The notes: generated by a model from the sequence alone, not told the origin. A stretch of DNA of 64,000 nucleotides from Paenibacillus sp. FSL H7-0331 (GCF_001956045.1 NZ_MRTH01000001.1:372001-436000), one strand, 5' to 3'; counted from the first letter of the stretch, positions 52,161 to 60,921 are shown. A program made the numbers and translations.

Positions 52161-52707
52161 ACCGTTCGCTCCTTGCCATCAAGTAATTCGCCCACATCTG
52201 ATACAGCTCAGGGTCCAAGGCTTTAACATGCGTGAGAAAAGAATTTAAAACGTTAAGTTTGGACAACCCTTTGAACATAACCAACGGAATGTGGTATTGC
52301 TTTGTATAGCTATTGACTAGATCGATCACTTTGCCAGTTGGTTGGTCCTGATCAATAAAAATATGAAATACCGCGGCATCAATTCGCGTGAACCCAAGCC
52401 TTATCATTTCATGAATAATGAATAAAATACGCTCCGTATCGCTTCGAGTCATCGCACCCTTTTTTTTCAAATAACGATCCAGCGATGCTCCCTGTACAAG
52501 CTCCATGATCAAGTAATTCGGACCTGTTTCATACAGCTTAGGAATGACCGGTGAACCCTCTGCACGACAATACGACTTGTATTCCATTTGAGCATGCTGT
52601 TCGTCGCTATATATTTTGATACACCGATCGGAAGCAAGCTTATAGACCCTCCCCTGTTTTCCTTTCCCGATCAATACGGCCCCTTTAAGTAACTCCTGGA
52701 TATCCAA
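52132..52707 (-). CDS. Small Ser/Thr-kinase-like protein with altered catalytic loop
   Basis: 191 residues. A glycine-rich loop GKGKQGRVYKL and the lysine in CIKIY mark the kinase N-lobe; MELVQGASLDRYLKK is the hinge. The catalytic loop reads RIDAAVFHIF instead of HxDxxxxN, and VIDLVNS stands where DFG is expected, so activity may be reduced or of another type. It resembles small kinases of Bacillus spores (YrzF/YbdM-like). TTG start eight bases after AAAGGAG; the GTG three codons upstream overlaps that site. It is first in a two-gene unit with the CotS-like gene. Confidence 0.8.
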   Translation of the reverse strand: MDIQELLKGAVLIGKGKQGRVYKLASDRCIKIYSDEQHAQMEYKSYCRAEGSPVIPKLYETGPNYLIMELVQGASLDRYLKKKGAMTRSDTERILFIIHEMIRLGFTRIDAAVFHIFIDQDQPTGKVIDLVNSYTKQYHIPLVMFKGLSKLNVLNSFLTHVKALDPELYQMWANYLMARSERYGKLQVFDE

Positions 52708-52887
52708 GCGTTTCACTCCTTTGGTTATGAATCGTATTTTAATATATTCAGCTTGTGCTAATAAAACTTAGGACAATGCTCCGTATCCCGCGTATTTCAG
52801 CAAAATCCACGAATGTACATATCAACGAATCGCTAGATGACATATGCTTAGAAATAGATACAAGTAACTTGTTTGGGAGGTGAATGC

Positions 52888-54195
52888 ATGCAGGCTAACA
52901 AGCGAGGAGTGTCTAAGAATCAAATCCTTTCCATCCCAACCCAACAATCTGCGGGCAGCTCCATTCAAATAAGTAAAAATCCGATCAGCCAACTGAGCCC
53001 TAACCATACGGAATCCGCTCTTTCCCCAAACCTTGCTACCCCTTTGCGGATTCTGATGGTTATTGATCAATTCAATATTGGCGGAACGGAAACTTACATC
53101 CTCTCCTTAACCCGCGAGCTTTTAAAAAAAGGGGCGGCTGTCATCATGGCTGGTAAAAAAGGAAAGCTGCTGGACCACTTTCTCGGGCTGGGATGCCTTT
53201 ATTATGAAATCGATTTTGTTCTGGACACCTATGAGCCTGATTCGCAAAACAGGGAACTGTATATAAAATTCATTCAATCCATCATAGCTGCAGAACGAAT
53301 TGATCTGGTTCATGGTCACCAAATACCCTCGGGAAGAATCGCTATCACCGCTGCGGATCGGATGAACATTCCTTTTGTGTTCACCGTACATGGCAACTAT
53401 TATGACCCGGAATTCCTCCAATTGCTGCAACAATCCTCGACTGTTACTTGTGTTAGTCCTTCTATACAACGTTCACTGGCAGCGAAAGGTTTTGAGTCCA
53501 TCCTGGTTCCCAATGGACTCGATGTCATGGAATATCAGCCTTATGCCCCCTTCTATCGGAGGTATCTGCGTCAAAAACTGGCTATTCCCCAGCATGCAAA
53601 CGTAATTCTGTACGCAGGCCGCCTGTCGTGGGAGAAAGCGGATATTGGTGAGTACATGATTCATGTTACCACGGCCTTAAGATACACGGATGATCCGAAT
53701 TTGCATCTGATTATTGCTGGCGGAGGCAACAAGCAAGAGAACATCATCAAACTGGTCAACAACCATCGCAAGCTCACAGATCATCCCTATCTTCATTACG
53801 TTGGCGAAGTTACCGACATGTGTGCTTACTACTGTATCAGCGATTATACGATCGGCACAGGACGAATAGCCCTTGAAGCTATGGCTTGCCAACGGCCCTT
53901 GTTAGCGGTAGGTACACTCGGAATATTGGGTTTGGTGAAGCCGGATCTATACGAGAAAGCATGGGAATCATGGTTTGGCGACCATGCTTGCCCACAAATA
54001 CTATCCGGTGCCCTGCTCGCCAATCAAATAAAGAGTATGCTGCTTCTGGAACAACAACAAAAATCGGATATTGTCAAAGCCGGGAGAAAATTCGTGATGG
54101 ATCGCTTTCATATTTCACAAACGACTGAAAAACAGCTGAACTTATACCATCAGGCCATCCAGTCAAAATCTGCACGGAACACTAATCTTTTATGA
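52888..54195 (+). CDS. Glycosyltransferase family 4 protein (CotSA-like)
   Basis: 435 residues, GT-B fold. After a Ser/Gln-rich N-terminal extension of about 55 residues comes MVIDQFNIGGTETYI, the usual GT4 opening. The donor side is ILYAGRLSWEKAD and IALEAMACQRPLL. The first Glu of the usual E-x7-E pair is missing, so donor use may differ. ATG start with GGGAGG seven bases upstream. It is the first gene on the plus strand of the coat/polysaccharide cluster and is followed after 13 bases by the repeat-bearing CotS-like gene, a pairing like cotSA-cotS of B. subtilis. Confidence 0.88.
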   Translation: MQANKRGVSKNQILSIPTQQSAGSSIQISKNPISQLSPNHTESALSPNLATPLRILMVIDQFNIGGTETYILSLTRELLKKGAAVIMAGKKGKLLDHFLGLGCLYYEIDFVLDTYEPDSQNRELYIKFIQSIIAAERIDLVHGHQIPSGRIAITAADRMNIPFVFTVHGNYYDPEFLQLLQQSSTVTCVSPSIQRSLAAKGFESILVPNGLDVMEYQPYAPFYRRYLRQKLAIPQHANVILYAGRLSWEKADIGEYMIHVTTALRYTDDPNLHLIIAGGGNKQENIIKLVNNHRKLTDHPYLHYVGEVTDMCAYYCISDYTIGTGRIALEAMACQRPLLAVGTLGILGLVKPDLYEKAWESWFGDHACPQILSGALLANQIKSMLLLEQQQKSDIVKAGRKFVMDRFHISQTTEKQLNLYHQAIQSKSARNTNLL

Positions 54196-54208
54196 AGGAG
54201 TGATAGTT

Positions 54209-56404
54209 TTGGAGAACTATCTAATTGGGCCATGGGACCATCTCACGAATACGCTGCCGCCTGGGACCGTTCTGGAGCAATACGTTCCCCCCGAGCTCGA
54301 AAAAGTTGCATATCAGGTGATGGAGCAGTACGAAATGCTTGTGTTCGACATGCTGCTGATTACTTCCAAACCCGATAAAGGCGGAGCTATCTGGAGAATT
54401 AATACGGATCACGGCCCACGCAGCCTTAAAGTACTGCATAGAGATCCCAAGAGAAGCTTGTTCAGTATCGGTGCCCAGCAATATATGGTTGAGCAAGGTG
54501 CCAAGGTACCTGCCTTCATTCCCAATAAAGAAAACACGCTGTATGTTGAAGCCGGAGGCAAGCTATGGATCGTGACGGATTGGATTGAACCGCTGCAGCA
54601 AGTCTCAAAAATCGATCTGGAAGGTGCCGCCGCGCTTTGCTACGGACTTGGAGAATTTCATAAGCATTCCCAAGGATATGCCCCTCCATTCGGTGCGGCC
54701 AAATCGTCCCGGTTGTACGGCTGGACCAACTATTATGAGAAAATTATGGCCAAGATTGGATGGTTCGAGGATATTGCTACCGTCTATCGGGAAACACCAT
54801 CAAGTGAGCGTTTGCTTTCTGTTATCGATGAGTTTAAAAAACAGGCCCAAGATATATTCGCTCGTTTCCAGACATCGCCCTATTTCAAAATGATAGGCAA
54901 AGGTGAGCAGCACTGGGGGCTTGCTCATCAGGACTACGGTTGGTCCAACGGTCAGATGGGACCCGGTGGGATATGGGTCATTGATCTGGATGGTGTCGCT
55001 TACGACCTACCCTTCCGTGATTTACGTAAATTGATAACGAGTACGATGGATGATATGGGTAACTGGGACTTGAACTGGATTCGCGGTATGATCGGTGCTT
55101 ATCACGCGGCTAATCCGATTGATCAGGATATGTTTGAGCTCTTATGGATCGATATGGCGTTTCCTAACGAATTTTACAAGCATATCAAGGAGATCGTATT
55201 TGATCCGAATTTATTTTTGCAGCATGAGCTTGAGCCTATTCTGACAAGGGTGTTGGCAACAGAAAGCAGTAAATGGCAGGCCTTAACCGAGCTAGAACAG
55301 GACAAAGCCCTTTATCTACCTGCACAATACTCGACCGAGGAAATCGAATCCAAATGGGAAGTTGTCCGCACGGATCCTGTTCGACAAGGTATCAAACTTC
55401 CGGTGGGCATCGATATTCCACAAATGCCTTGGGCAGCTTCCGAGAAACAGGAGCAAGAGCTTACTCCCGTATTCGATGCTGATTTCGCTCACCAGCAGCA
55501 AGATGCCATTCCTGCTTTCGATACTGATGTCGCTCACCAGCAGCAAGATGCCATTCCTGTTTTCGATGCTGATGTCGTTCACCAGCAGCAAGATGCCATT
55601 CCTGTTTTCGACACTGATTTCGCTCATCAGCAGCAAAAAGCCATTCCTTTTTTTGATACTGATTTGGATTACCAGCAGCAAGATGCCATTCCTGTTTTTG
55701 ACACTGATTTGGATTACCAGCAGCAAGAAGCCATTCCTGTTTTTGACACTGATTTGGATTACCAGCAGCAAGAAACCATTCCTGCTTTTGATACTGATTT
55801 GGATTACCAGCAGCAAGATGCCATTCCTGTTTTTGATACTGATTTGGATTACCAGCATGAAGCCATTCCTGTTTTCGACACTGATTTGGATTACCAGCCG
55901 TATACGCCATTGTCCAATCCGATCTACGTATCAGACTCTGATACTTCGACTACACCTGCTCAATCTGATCATTTTGGTCTGTTTACACATGCCCCACTTA
56001 TTTATGAGCCAGCAGGAGTGCCTATCATGCATCCGCCAGCAGCCGTTGGGATTCAAGAGTTAGCTGCAAATACAGTCGCACAAGCTGACAACAGCGCAGC
56101 TGCACAGCCTCCTGCTAATGAGCCGGAACGGATCGTCATTCAAATTCCTAAATCTTCTAGATTGAAGAAAAAAGTCAAAAAAGTGGTTGTTAAGACCAAA
56201 CGTAAAACACGCAAAAAACAGTTACAATCGCGGCCTGTATCCAAACTGAAAATCGTTAAAAAGCTTAAGAAAACGACGGTGAAAAAAGCTGGGCAACCAT
56301 CCTCTGTAACCAAAAAGAAAATGGTAGGCAAGAAAAAACAAACGACTTCGCTTAAATCTTCCAATAAACCAATTTATAAACCAAAGACGCAGAAGACAGC
56401 CTGA
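54209..56404 (+). CDS. CotS-like kinase-fold protein with 15-residue repeats and Lys-rich tail
   Basis: 731 residues in three parts. Residues about 1-380 form an APH/CotS-like kinase fold (GGAIWRINTDHGPRSLKVL, catalytic loop LAHQDYGWSNGQ, metal Asp in VIDLDGVAYD). Residues about 419-566 are ten copies of a 15-residue unit of the type IPVFDTDLDYQQQDA; the ninth copy is one residue short. After a spacer, the last 95 residues are very rich in Lys, Thr and Ser (KKKVKKVVVKTKRKTRKK). Such basic tails occur in spore coat and crust proteins. The TTG start is preferred over GTG 54200 because AAGGAG stands eight bases before it. Likely a coat morphogenetic or polysaccharide-linked protein; inference. 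Confidence 0.87.
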   Translation: MENYLIGPWDHLTNTLPPGTVLEQYVPPELEKVAYQVMEQYEMLVFDMLLITSKPDKGGAIWRINTDHGPRSLKVLHRDPKRSLFSIGAQQYMVEQGAKVPAFIPNKENTLYVEAGGKLWIVTDWIEPLQQVSKIDLEGAAALCYGLGEFHKHSQGYAPPFGAAKSSRLYGWTNYYEKIMAKIGWFEDIATVYRETPSSERLLSVIDEFKKQAQDIFARFQTSPYFKMIGKGEQHWGLAHQDYGWSNGQMGPGGIWVIDLDGVAYDLPFRDLRKLITSTMDDMGNWDLNWIRGMIGAYHAANPIDQDMFELLWIDMAFPNEFYKHIKEIVFDPNLFLQHELEPILTRVLATESSKWQALTELEQDKALYLPAQYSTEEIESKWEVVRTDPVRQGIKLPVGIDIPQMPWAASEKQEQELTPVFDADFAHQQQDAIPAFDTDVAHQQQDAIPVFDADVVHQQQDAIPVFDTDFAHQQQKAIPFFDTDLDYQQQDAIPVFDTDLDYQQQEAIPVFDTDLDYQQQETIPAFDTDLDYQQQDAIPVFDTDLDYQHEAIPVFDTDLDYQPYTPLSNPIYVSDSDTSTTPAQSDHFGLFTHAPLIYEPAGVPIMHPPAAVGIQELAANTVAQADNSAAAQPPANEPERIVIQIPKSSRLKKKVKKVVVKTKRKTRKKQLQSRPVSKLKIVKKLKKTTVKKAGQPSSVTKKKMVGKKKQTTSLKSSNKPIYKPKTQKTA
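55463..55905 (+). repeat. Tandem 45-bp coding repeats (about ten copies)
   Basis: Ten units of 45 bases (one of 42) with the core GCCATTCCTG and CAGCAGCAAGATG. The first four copies encode a FAHQQQ/VAHQQQ type, the last six LDYQQQ/LDYQHE, so the array has two sequence sub-families. All length changes keep frame. Recombination between copies would alter repeat number. Confidence 0.95.
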
Positions 56405-56415
56405 TTATGAAATAG

Positions 56416-56437
56416 ATGCTTACGATGTAAGTTTTCT
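56416..56437 (+). repeat. Leader element, single copy, before glycosyltransferase
   Basis: Begins ATGCTTACGATG and ends AGTTTTCT; it matches the minus-strand copy at 16482-16503 at 20 of 22 positions. It ends 11 bases before the AGGAGG of the gene at 56463. Confidence 0.75.
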
Positions 56438-56462
56438 ATTAAATTTAGGAGGATACGGCCTA

Positions 56463-57605
56463 ATGAATATTTTAATGATTTGTACTGAAAAACTACCTGT
56501 TCCCAACATTAGGGGCGGTGCCATACAAACTTATATCTGTGGAGTTGCTTCGCTATTAAGCAAGCATCATAGAATTACGATCCTTGGAAGAACAGATCCT
56601 GATTTATTAAACGAAGAAGTCACTGATGGTATCCGCTATGTCCGTGTAGATTCAGATGGAGTTTTAGATCTTTATGTTCAAGGGGTGATCAGCTTCCTCT
56701 CGCAGAGTCAGGAGCACTATGATATCATTCATATTTTTAATCGTCCGAAGCTCGTTGCTGCCGTTCACGAGGCCGCACCGGACTCCAGAATTATATTAAG
56801 TATGCATAACGACATGTTTAATCCTTTGAAAATCAGCAAAGCCGAGGGCAGCGCTGCCATTGAGCAAACTGAACGGATCATTACCATTAGTAATTATATT
56901 GGCAGTGCGATAAGTGAATACTTCCCTCAAGCAGAGCCGAAGCTCAAAACGATTTACTCCGGGGTTGATTTAAGCAAGTTTGCCCCTTGGACCGAATCCC
57001 AGTATTCGTTGCAGGCCAGAGAAAGTATTAGAACGGAGCACAATCTTGCATCCAAAAAGATAATCCTGTTTGTAGGGAGATTGTCGCGTAACAAAGGTCC
57101 ACACGTCCTTGTCCGCGCCATGTCTCATCTGCGGCATTCCGATGCCGCGCTTGTCATTGTAGGTGGTGCTTGGTACAGCGATAATACGATTAGTGACTAT
57201 GTCGCTTATGTCCGCGCTCTAGCTGTGCGTTCCCCTATACCCGTAATCACAACCGGATACGTTCAAGCTCACGATGTTCATCGTTGGTTCTGTGCGAGTG
57301 ATATTTTTGTTTGTACCTCCATCTGGCAGGAGCCGTTGGCAAGAGTCCACTACGAGGCAATGGCTGCAGGACTCCCTTTTCTCACCACCAATCGGGGAGG
57401 AAACCCGGAAATTGTAAGGGGTAATAATGGCATTCTAATAACGGATCCGGAAGATCCCATGGAATATGCGCATCATCTTAATTTGTTGTTATCTGATCTT
57501 CATAGTTCTCGTCAAATGGGTCTGAATGGCCGTCGTATGGTTGAGCAGCATTTCACTTGGCAGCGAGTTGCTGACGACATCTTGTCCGTCTGGGAACGCA
57601 GATAA
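56463..57605 (+). CDS. ytcC: Glycosyltransferase family 4 protein (YtcC/CotSA-like)
   Basis: 380-residue GT-B enzyme. Opening PNIRGGAIQTYICG, acceptor-side LSMHNDMF, hinge IILFVGRLSRNKGPHVL, donor-side WQEPLARVHYEAMAAG with a full E-x7-E pair. It is cytoplasmic or membrane-edge and transfers sugar from a nucleotide donor. ATG start with AGGAGG ten bases upstream, preceded by a leader element. It resembles B. subtilis YtcC/CotSA and lies with UDP-sugar dehydrogenase and epimerase genes, as in the ytcABC set. The symbol rests on this similarity by eye. Confidence 0.87.
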   Translation: MNILMICTEKLPVPNIRGGAIQTYICGVASLLSKHHRITILGRTDPDLLNEEVTDGIRYVRVDSDGVLDLYVQGVISFLSQSQEHYDIIHIFNRPKLVAAVHEAAPDSRIILSMHNDMFNPLKISKAEGSAAIEQTERIITISNYIGSAISEYFPQAEPKLKTIYSGVDLSKFAPWTESQYSLQARESIRTEHNLASKKIILFVGRLSRNKGPHVLVRAMSHLRHSDAALVIVGGAWYSDNTISDYVAYVRALAVRSPIPVITTGYVQAHDVHRWFCASDIFVCTSIWQEPLARVHYEAMAAGLPFLTTNRGGNPEIVRGNNGILITDPEDPMEYAHHLNLLLSDLHSSRQMGLNGRRMVEQHFTWQRVADDILSVWERR

Positions 57606-57631
57606 CGAACCCTTCAGACTCAGTTCCTAAG

Positions 57632-57658
57632 CTGGACTTCCTGACGACAGGAGTCCAG
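57632..57658 (+). terminator. Possible terminator hairpin after glycosyltransferase
   Basis: CTGGACT and AGTCCAG enclose CCTG-ACGA-CAGG. The stem is strong, but no T-run follows directly, so the terminator call is tentative. Confidence 0.45.
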
Positions 57659-57748
57659 CGTTAGGGCTGATGCAGCAGCATTTTCTATCTCCATGTAAGC
57701 AGCTTGTACACTTACATAGATTTAATAACAATATCTTCCATGAACGAT

Positions 57749-57779
57749 TGATCAACCCGGCAAGTGCCCGGGTTGATCA
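57749..57779. other. Perfect 12-bp inverted repeat
   Basis: TGATCAACCCGG (57749-57760) and CCGGGTTGATCA (57768-57779) with a seven-base loop, between the converging glycosyltransferase and acidic-protein genes. No T-run on either side; probably a transcript-end hairpin for one or both. Confidence 0.6.
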
Positions 57780-57811
57780 CCGCTAAAGCTATTAAATTTA
57801 CATGTCCTTCC

Positions 57812-58246
57812 TTAAACCTCTTCGTCGCTGTCTTCTTCTTCTTCTTCTTCTTCTTCTTCTTCTTCTTCTTCTTCTTCTTCTTCTTCGTCTTCGCTGTCCT
57901 CGTCTTCACTTTCTTCGTCTTCGCTTTCTTCGTCTTCGCTTTCTTCGTCTTCATCTTCTTCATCATCTGCTTCAGGGGCTTCCAATTCTCCAGTCTCTAC
58001 ATCCATCTCGACTTTGTCACCATTTTCCATTTCTACTTCAATTTGATCCACTTGAGCCCAATCCACTTCACTCAACAAACTGCTAATTACAGATTCTCTG
58101 GATAAGGAAGGCGCTCCGTCCTCTCCCTCTTCTTCCAGAGAATAATCCCGTGTCTCCCCGTTCAAATATTCCACTTGAATTTCTACAACCTCAGGATGGT
58201 TGTCAAGCATTAGCTTCACTTGATCTGCCAATGACACCACGATCAT
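57812..58246 (-). CDS. Acidic protein with polyglutamate tail
   Basis: 144 residues. The N-terminal half (about 1-85) has two similar beta/alpha halves: VVEIQVEYLNGETRDY and QIEVEMENGDKVEM. The C-terminal half is almost only Glu, Asp and Ser: repeats of ESEDE followed by about 20 Glu in a row, then DSDEEV. GAAGGGA touches the first ATG, so translation may in fact start at the GTG two codons on. It lies alone on the minus strand within the coat cluster. Codon reading in this frame gives the only non-trivial N-terminus of the overlapping frames. It may bind metal or the basic tail of the coat protein nearby; inference. Confidence 0.75.
   Translation of the reverse strand: MIVVSLADQVKLMLDNHPEVVEIQVEYLNGETRDYSLEEEGEDGAPSLSRESVISSLLSEVDWAQVDQIEVEMENGDKVEMDVETGELEAPEADDEEDEDEESEDEESEDEESEDEDSEDEEEEEEEEEEEEEEEEEEDSDEEV
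57831..57886 (-). repeat. GAA trinucleotide tract (about 18 copies)
   Basis: 56 uninterrupted bases of CTT on the plus strand, encoding the polyglutamate run on the minus strand. Slippage would change its length without shifting frame. Confidence 0.97.
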
Positions 58247-58472
58247 TCCCTTCGCTTCTAATTTTGAAACTTCTCAGGTTTCCCTGTATTCTATGATTTC
58301 CTAATCTAATTGTGTAGGCTTTTGATAGAGTAGAAAGGCGGAATTCAGTTGACCCCACTACACTTATTGATCAAAGCGCATATTTTTCTATGAACTGCTA
58401 ATCGCCCTAACATATAGAAAATGATATTCATAAATTAATAATAAATTCATATTAGCAAGGAGCTCAAACCTT

Positions 58473-59456
58473 ATGAAGGGATTAATTCTCTGTGCAGGCA
58501 AAGGCACCCGGCTCTACCCCTTTTCCGAAGCAACACCAAAAGTATTACTCCCGGTAGCGAACAAACCTATTCTCTATTACTGCATTGAACAGTTGATTAA
58601 ATTACAAATACGTGAGATTGGAATTGTCATACGTCCCGAGCACCTCGCGCTTTTCATGAAAGAAATTGGCACAGGTGAGCAGTGGAATTTGGATATTACC
58701 TATATTCATCAATTGCAGCCCCTTGGGATTTCAAATGCAGTTCTTCAGGCCGAATCCTTTATTCTGGATGAACCCTTCATCTTATTATTAGGGGATAACC
58801 TGATTACAGAGTCCTTGGAGCCTTTGGCTCAAGCCATTCTTTATGATCACCATGAGGTCGCGATTATGCTGGGAAGCGTTGCAAACCCACAGGATTTTGG
58901 CATTGCGGAAATCGCCGGGAATCGAATAGTAGGACTTGAAGAAAAACCTGTATCACCCAAGTCTAACCTCGCCGTTCTGGGAGCTTATGCTTTTAGTGCA
59001 GACATATTCAAGGCCATACATGCAATAAGACCCTCTCCAAGAGGAGAATATGAAATCACGGATGCCATTTCGTGGATGATCGATCATGGCTATTCAGCAG
59101 TCTTCCACAAGACAGAACAAAACTATTCAGATGTGGGGACGATGGAACGATGGCTTGAAGCGAATCACTGGATGCTGGAACAGATGGATACCGATGGATT
59201 GCTGAATAATCGCAAACGTTTGGACGAATGCATAATCATTCCCCCTGTGCTCATTGACCCTACCGCCTTATTAAGGAACTGCATCATCGGTCCTTATGTA
59301 ACCATTGGTCCGCAAGTTAAGCTGGACGGTTGCCATATGGAGAACTGCATCTTGCTGGAAGGACTTGAGCTGTTTGATACTGGAACTGCCCTAAGTCATG
59401 CCATTCTCGGTCCGCAATTAATGTACGTGCTGACCTACGGAGGAACCAACAAATGA
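58473..59456 (+). CDS. Sugar-1-phosphate nucleotidyltransferase (RmlA/SpsI-like, long form)
   Basis: 327 residues. The N-terminal signature LCAGKGTRLYPFSEATPK binds the nucleotide, LLLGDNLI carries the metal Asp, and EEKPVSPKSNLA is the sugar-binding part. After about residue 240 a short left-handed beta-helix region follows (RNCIIGPYVTIGPQVKLDG), as in the long glucose-1-phosphate thymidylyl-/uridylyltransferases. It should make a dTDP- or UDP-sugar for the polysaccharide genes around it. ATG start with AAGGAG ten bases upstream. It overlaps the next gene by four bases. Confidence 0.9.
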   Translation: MKGLILCAGKGTRLYPFSEATPKVLLPVANKPILYYCIEQLIKLQIREIGIVIRPEHLALFMKEIGTGEQWNLDITYIHQLQPLGISNAVLQAESFILDEPFILLLGDNLITESLEPLAQAILYDHHEVAIMLGSVANPQDFGIAEIAGNRIVGLEEKPVSPKSNLAVLGAYAFSADIFKAIHAIRPSPRGEYEITDAISWMIDHGYSAVFHKTEQNYSDVGTMERWLEANHWMLEQMDTDGLLNNRKRLDECIIIPPVLIDPTALLRNCIIGPYVTIGPQVKLDGCHMENCILLEGLELFDTGTALSHAILGPQLMYVLTYGGTNK

Positions 59457-60763
59457 ATATTCTAATTATGGGAATGGGCTATGTCGGCGTGACTACAGCT
59501 TTGCTGCTTACAGAGCTTGGGTGGAATGTAACAGGATTGGACCCGAATGAGTCAAGGATTCGAATGTTGAGTCAAGGCGTACTCCCCTTTTATGAGCCTG
59601 GCTTGGACGATGCATTAAGAAAGCATTTGGCTTCCGGCAGGATCACGTTTACCTCAGAGGTGGACATGGCTGTCTGCGATAATGAAGTCATCTTCCTCTG
59701 TGTCGGGACACCCTCAGGAAGTGATGGCAGTGCGGATCTGAGGTTTGTTAAAGAAGCAGCGGAGAGTATCGGTAAAAACATGCCTGGATACAGACTAGTT
59801 GTTATCAAAAGCACGGTTCCTGTTGGAACCAACGAACAAGTAGTTCAATGGATTACCCAAGCCCAGCTTACAGCGATTTCTTTTGACGTGATATCTAATC
59901 CTGAATTTCTGAGAGAAGGCAGCGCATTACGAGATGCTCTTGAGCCTGATCGGATTATTATTGGCAGTGAAAATGACCAAGCCACAGAATGGCTTCGATC
60001 TTTATATGAGAAATTAAGCTGTCCTGTTGTGGTTACCAAGCCCAAAACAGCTGAGCTGATCAAATATGCTGCAAATGCCTTTTTGGCTACGAAAATCTCC
60101 TATATCAATGAATTGGCCAGACTGTGCACGAAATTAGGAGTGAATATTGCCGATGTTGCAGTCGGGATCGGGATGGATCATAGGATTGGAGCGCACTTTT
60201 TAAGAGCAGGTATCGGATATGGAGGCTCCTGCTTTCCCAAGGATATCCATGCGCTGCTGTTTACAGCTCAGGAGCATGACCTGAGCTTAACGATTCTAGA
60301 AAAAGTTGTGCAGGTCAATCAGTCGCAAGCTGTCTATTATTTGGACATTTGGGAGCAGCTGCTGGGCTCGTTCAACGGGAAAACAATCGCGGTATTAGGC
60401 ATTTCCTTTAAACCGGATACCGATGATATCAGAGAAGCACCCGCAATCGGCATTATTGCAAAATTACTGAAAAGCTCTGCTGTGATCAGAGTCCACGATC
60501 CGATAGCCAAGCTTCCGGGCAGCATGTACTCCGAACAGCTGCAGCAGTTCGATTCCTTGGAGGAAACTATTCAGGATTGTGATGCTGTCATCCTATGCTC
60601 GGAATGGAAGCCGTATATCACGGCGGACTGGGGACAATTAAAAAGCCTCTTGAAGCAGCCTTTCCTGTTGGATGGCAGAAATATGCTGGATGGCGCGCAA
60701 TTAACTTCACAGGGCTATCATTATTCTGGTATTGGCATGAACTGGACTCAGATGCACAAATAA
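59453..60763 (+). CDS. ytcA: UDP-glucose/GDP-mannose dehydrogenase family (YtcA/TuaD-like)
   Basis: 436 residues, full length for the family. Rossmann motif GMGYVGVTTALLLTELG (7-23), SNPEFLREGSA (148-158), hinge lysine and Asn in LIKYAANAFLATKIS, catalytic Cys260 in GGSCFPKD, and a C-terminal domain with SFKPDTDDIREAP. It oxidises a UDP-sugar to the UDP-uronate using NAD. Its ATG overlaps the nucleotidyltransferase stop by four bases, so the two are coupled. It resembles B. subtilis YtcA/TuaD and precedes an epimerase as in ytcAB. Confidence 0.93.
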   Translation: MNILIMGMGYVGVTTALLLTELGWNVTGLDPNESRIRMLSQGVLPFYEPGLDDALRKHLASGRITFTSEVDMAVCDNEVIFLCVGTPSGSDGSADLRFVKEAAESIGKNMPGYRLVVIKSTVPVGTNEQVVQWITQAQLTAISFDVISNPEFLREGSALRDALEPDRIIIGSENDQATEWLRSLYEKLSCPVVVTKPKTAELIKYAANAFLATKISYINELARLCTKLGVNIADVAVGIGMDHRIGAHFLRAGIGYGGSCFPKDIHALLFTAQEHDLSLTILEKVVQVNQSQAVYYLDIWEQLLGSFNGKTIAVLGISFKPDTDDIREAPAIGIIAKLLKSSAVIRVHDPIAKLPGSMYSEQLQQFDSLEETIQDCDAVILCSEWKPYITADWGQLKSLLKQPFLLDGRNMLDGAQLTSQGYHYSGIGMNWTQMHK

Positions 60764-60829
60764 GAAAAGCTTCTGATCGAAGCCTATTCGGTGAAGATAC
60801 ATTCGTGTCCAATAGGTTGCTTTTCTTGC

Positions 60830-60876
60830 AATATCAGAATATTCAGCTCTGCTGAAAACTTATAAATTCTGATATT
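60830..60876. other. Compound inverted repeat before epimerase gene
   Basis: AATATCAGAAT (60830-60840) and ATTCTGATATT (60866-60876) pair over 11 bases. Between them TTCAGC-TCT-GCTGAA forms an inner hairpin. It lies 45 bases before the ytcB-like start. AT-rich, no T-run, so an operator or attenuator-like structure is more likely than a terminator. Confidence 0.55.
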
Positions 60877-60921
60877 ATAAAATAAAGTCGACGTACCTAA
60901 ATCAGCTAAAGGATGGTTGTT

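Noticed and set aside
55463..55905. CRISPR-like array
   Set aside because: Units are contiguous without unique spacers, lie in a coding frame, and no cas genes are near.
55316..55910. Repeat-rich open frames in other frames over the 45-bp array
   Set aside because: A repeat length divisible by three keeps all frames open; the plus-strand frame continues from the CotS-like domain, so the others are by-products.
57712..58105. Poly-Lys, poly-Leu and poly-Phe open frames around the GAA/CTT tract
   Set aside because: They are frame shadows of the trinucleotide run; only the minus-strand frame giving polyglutamate has a non-repetitive, protein-like N-terminal half.
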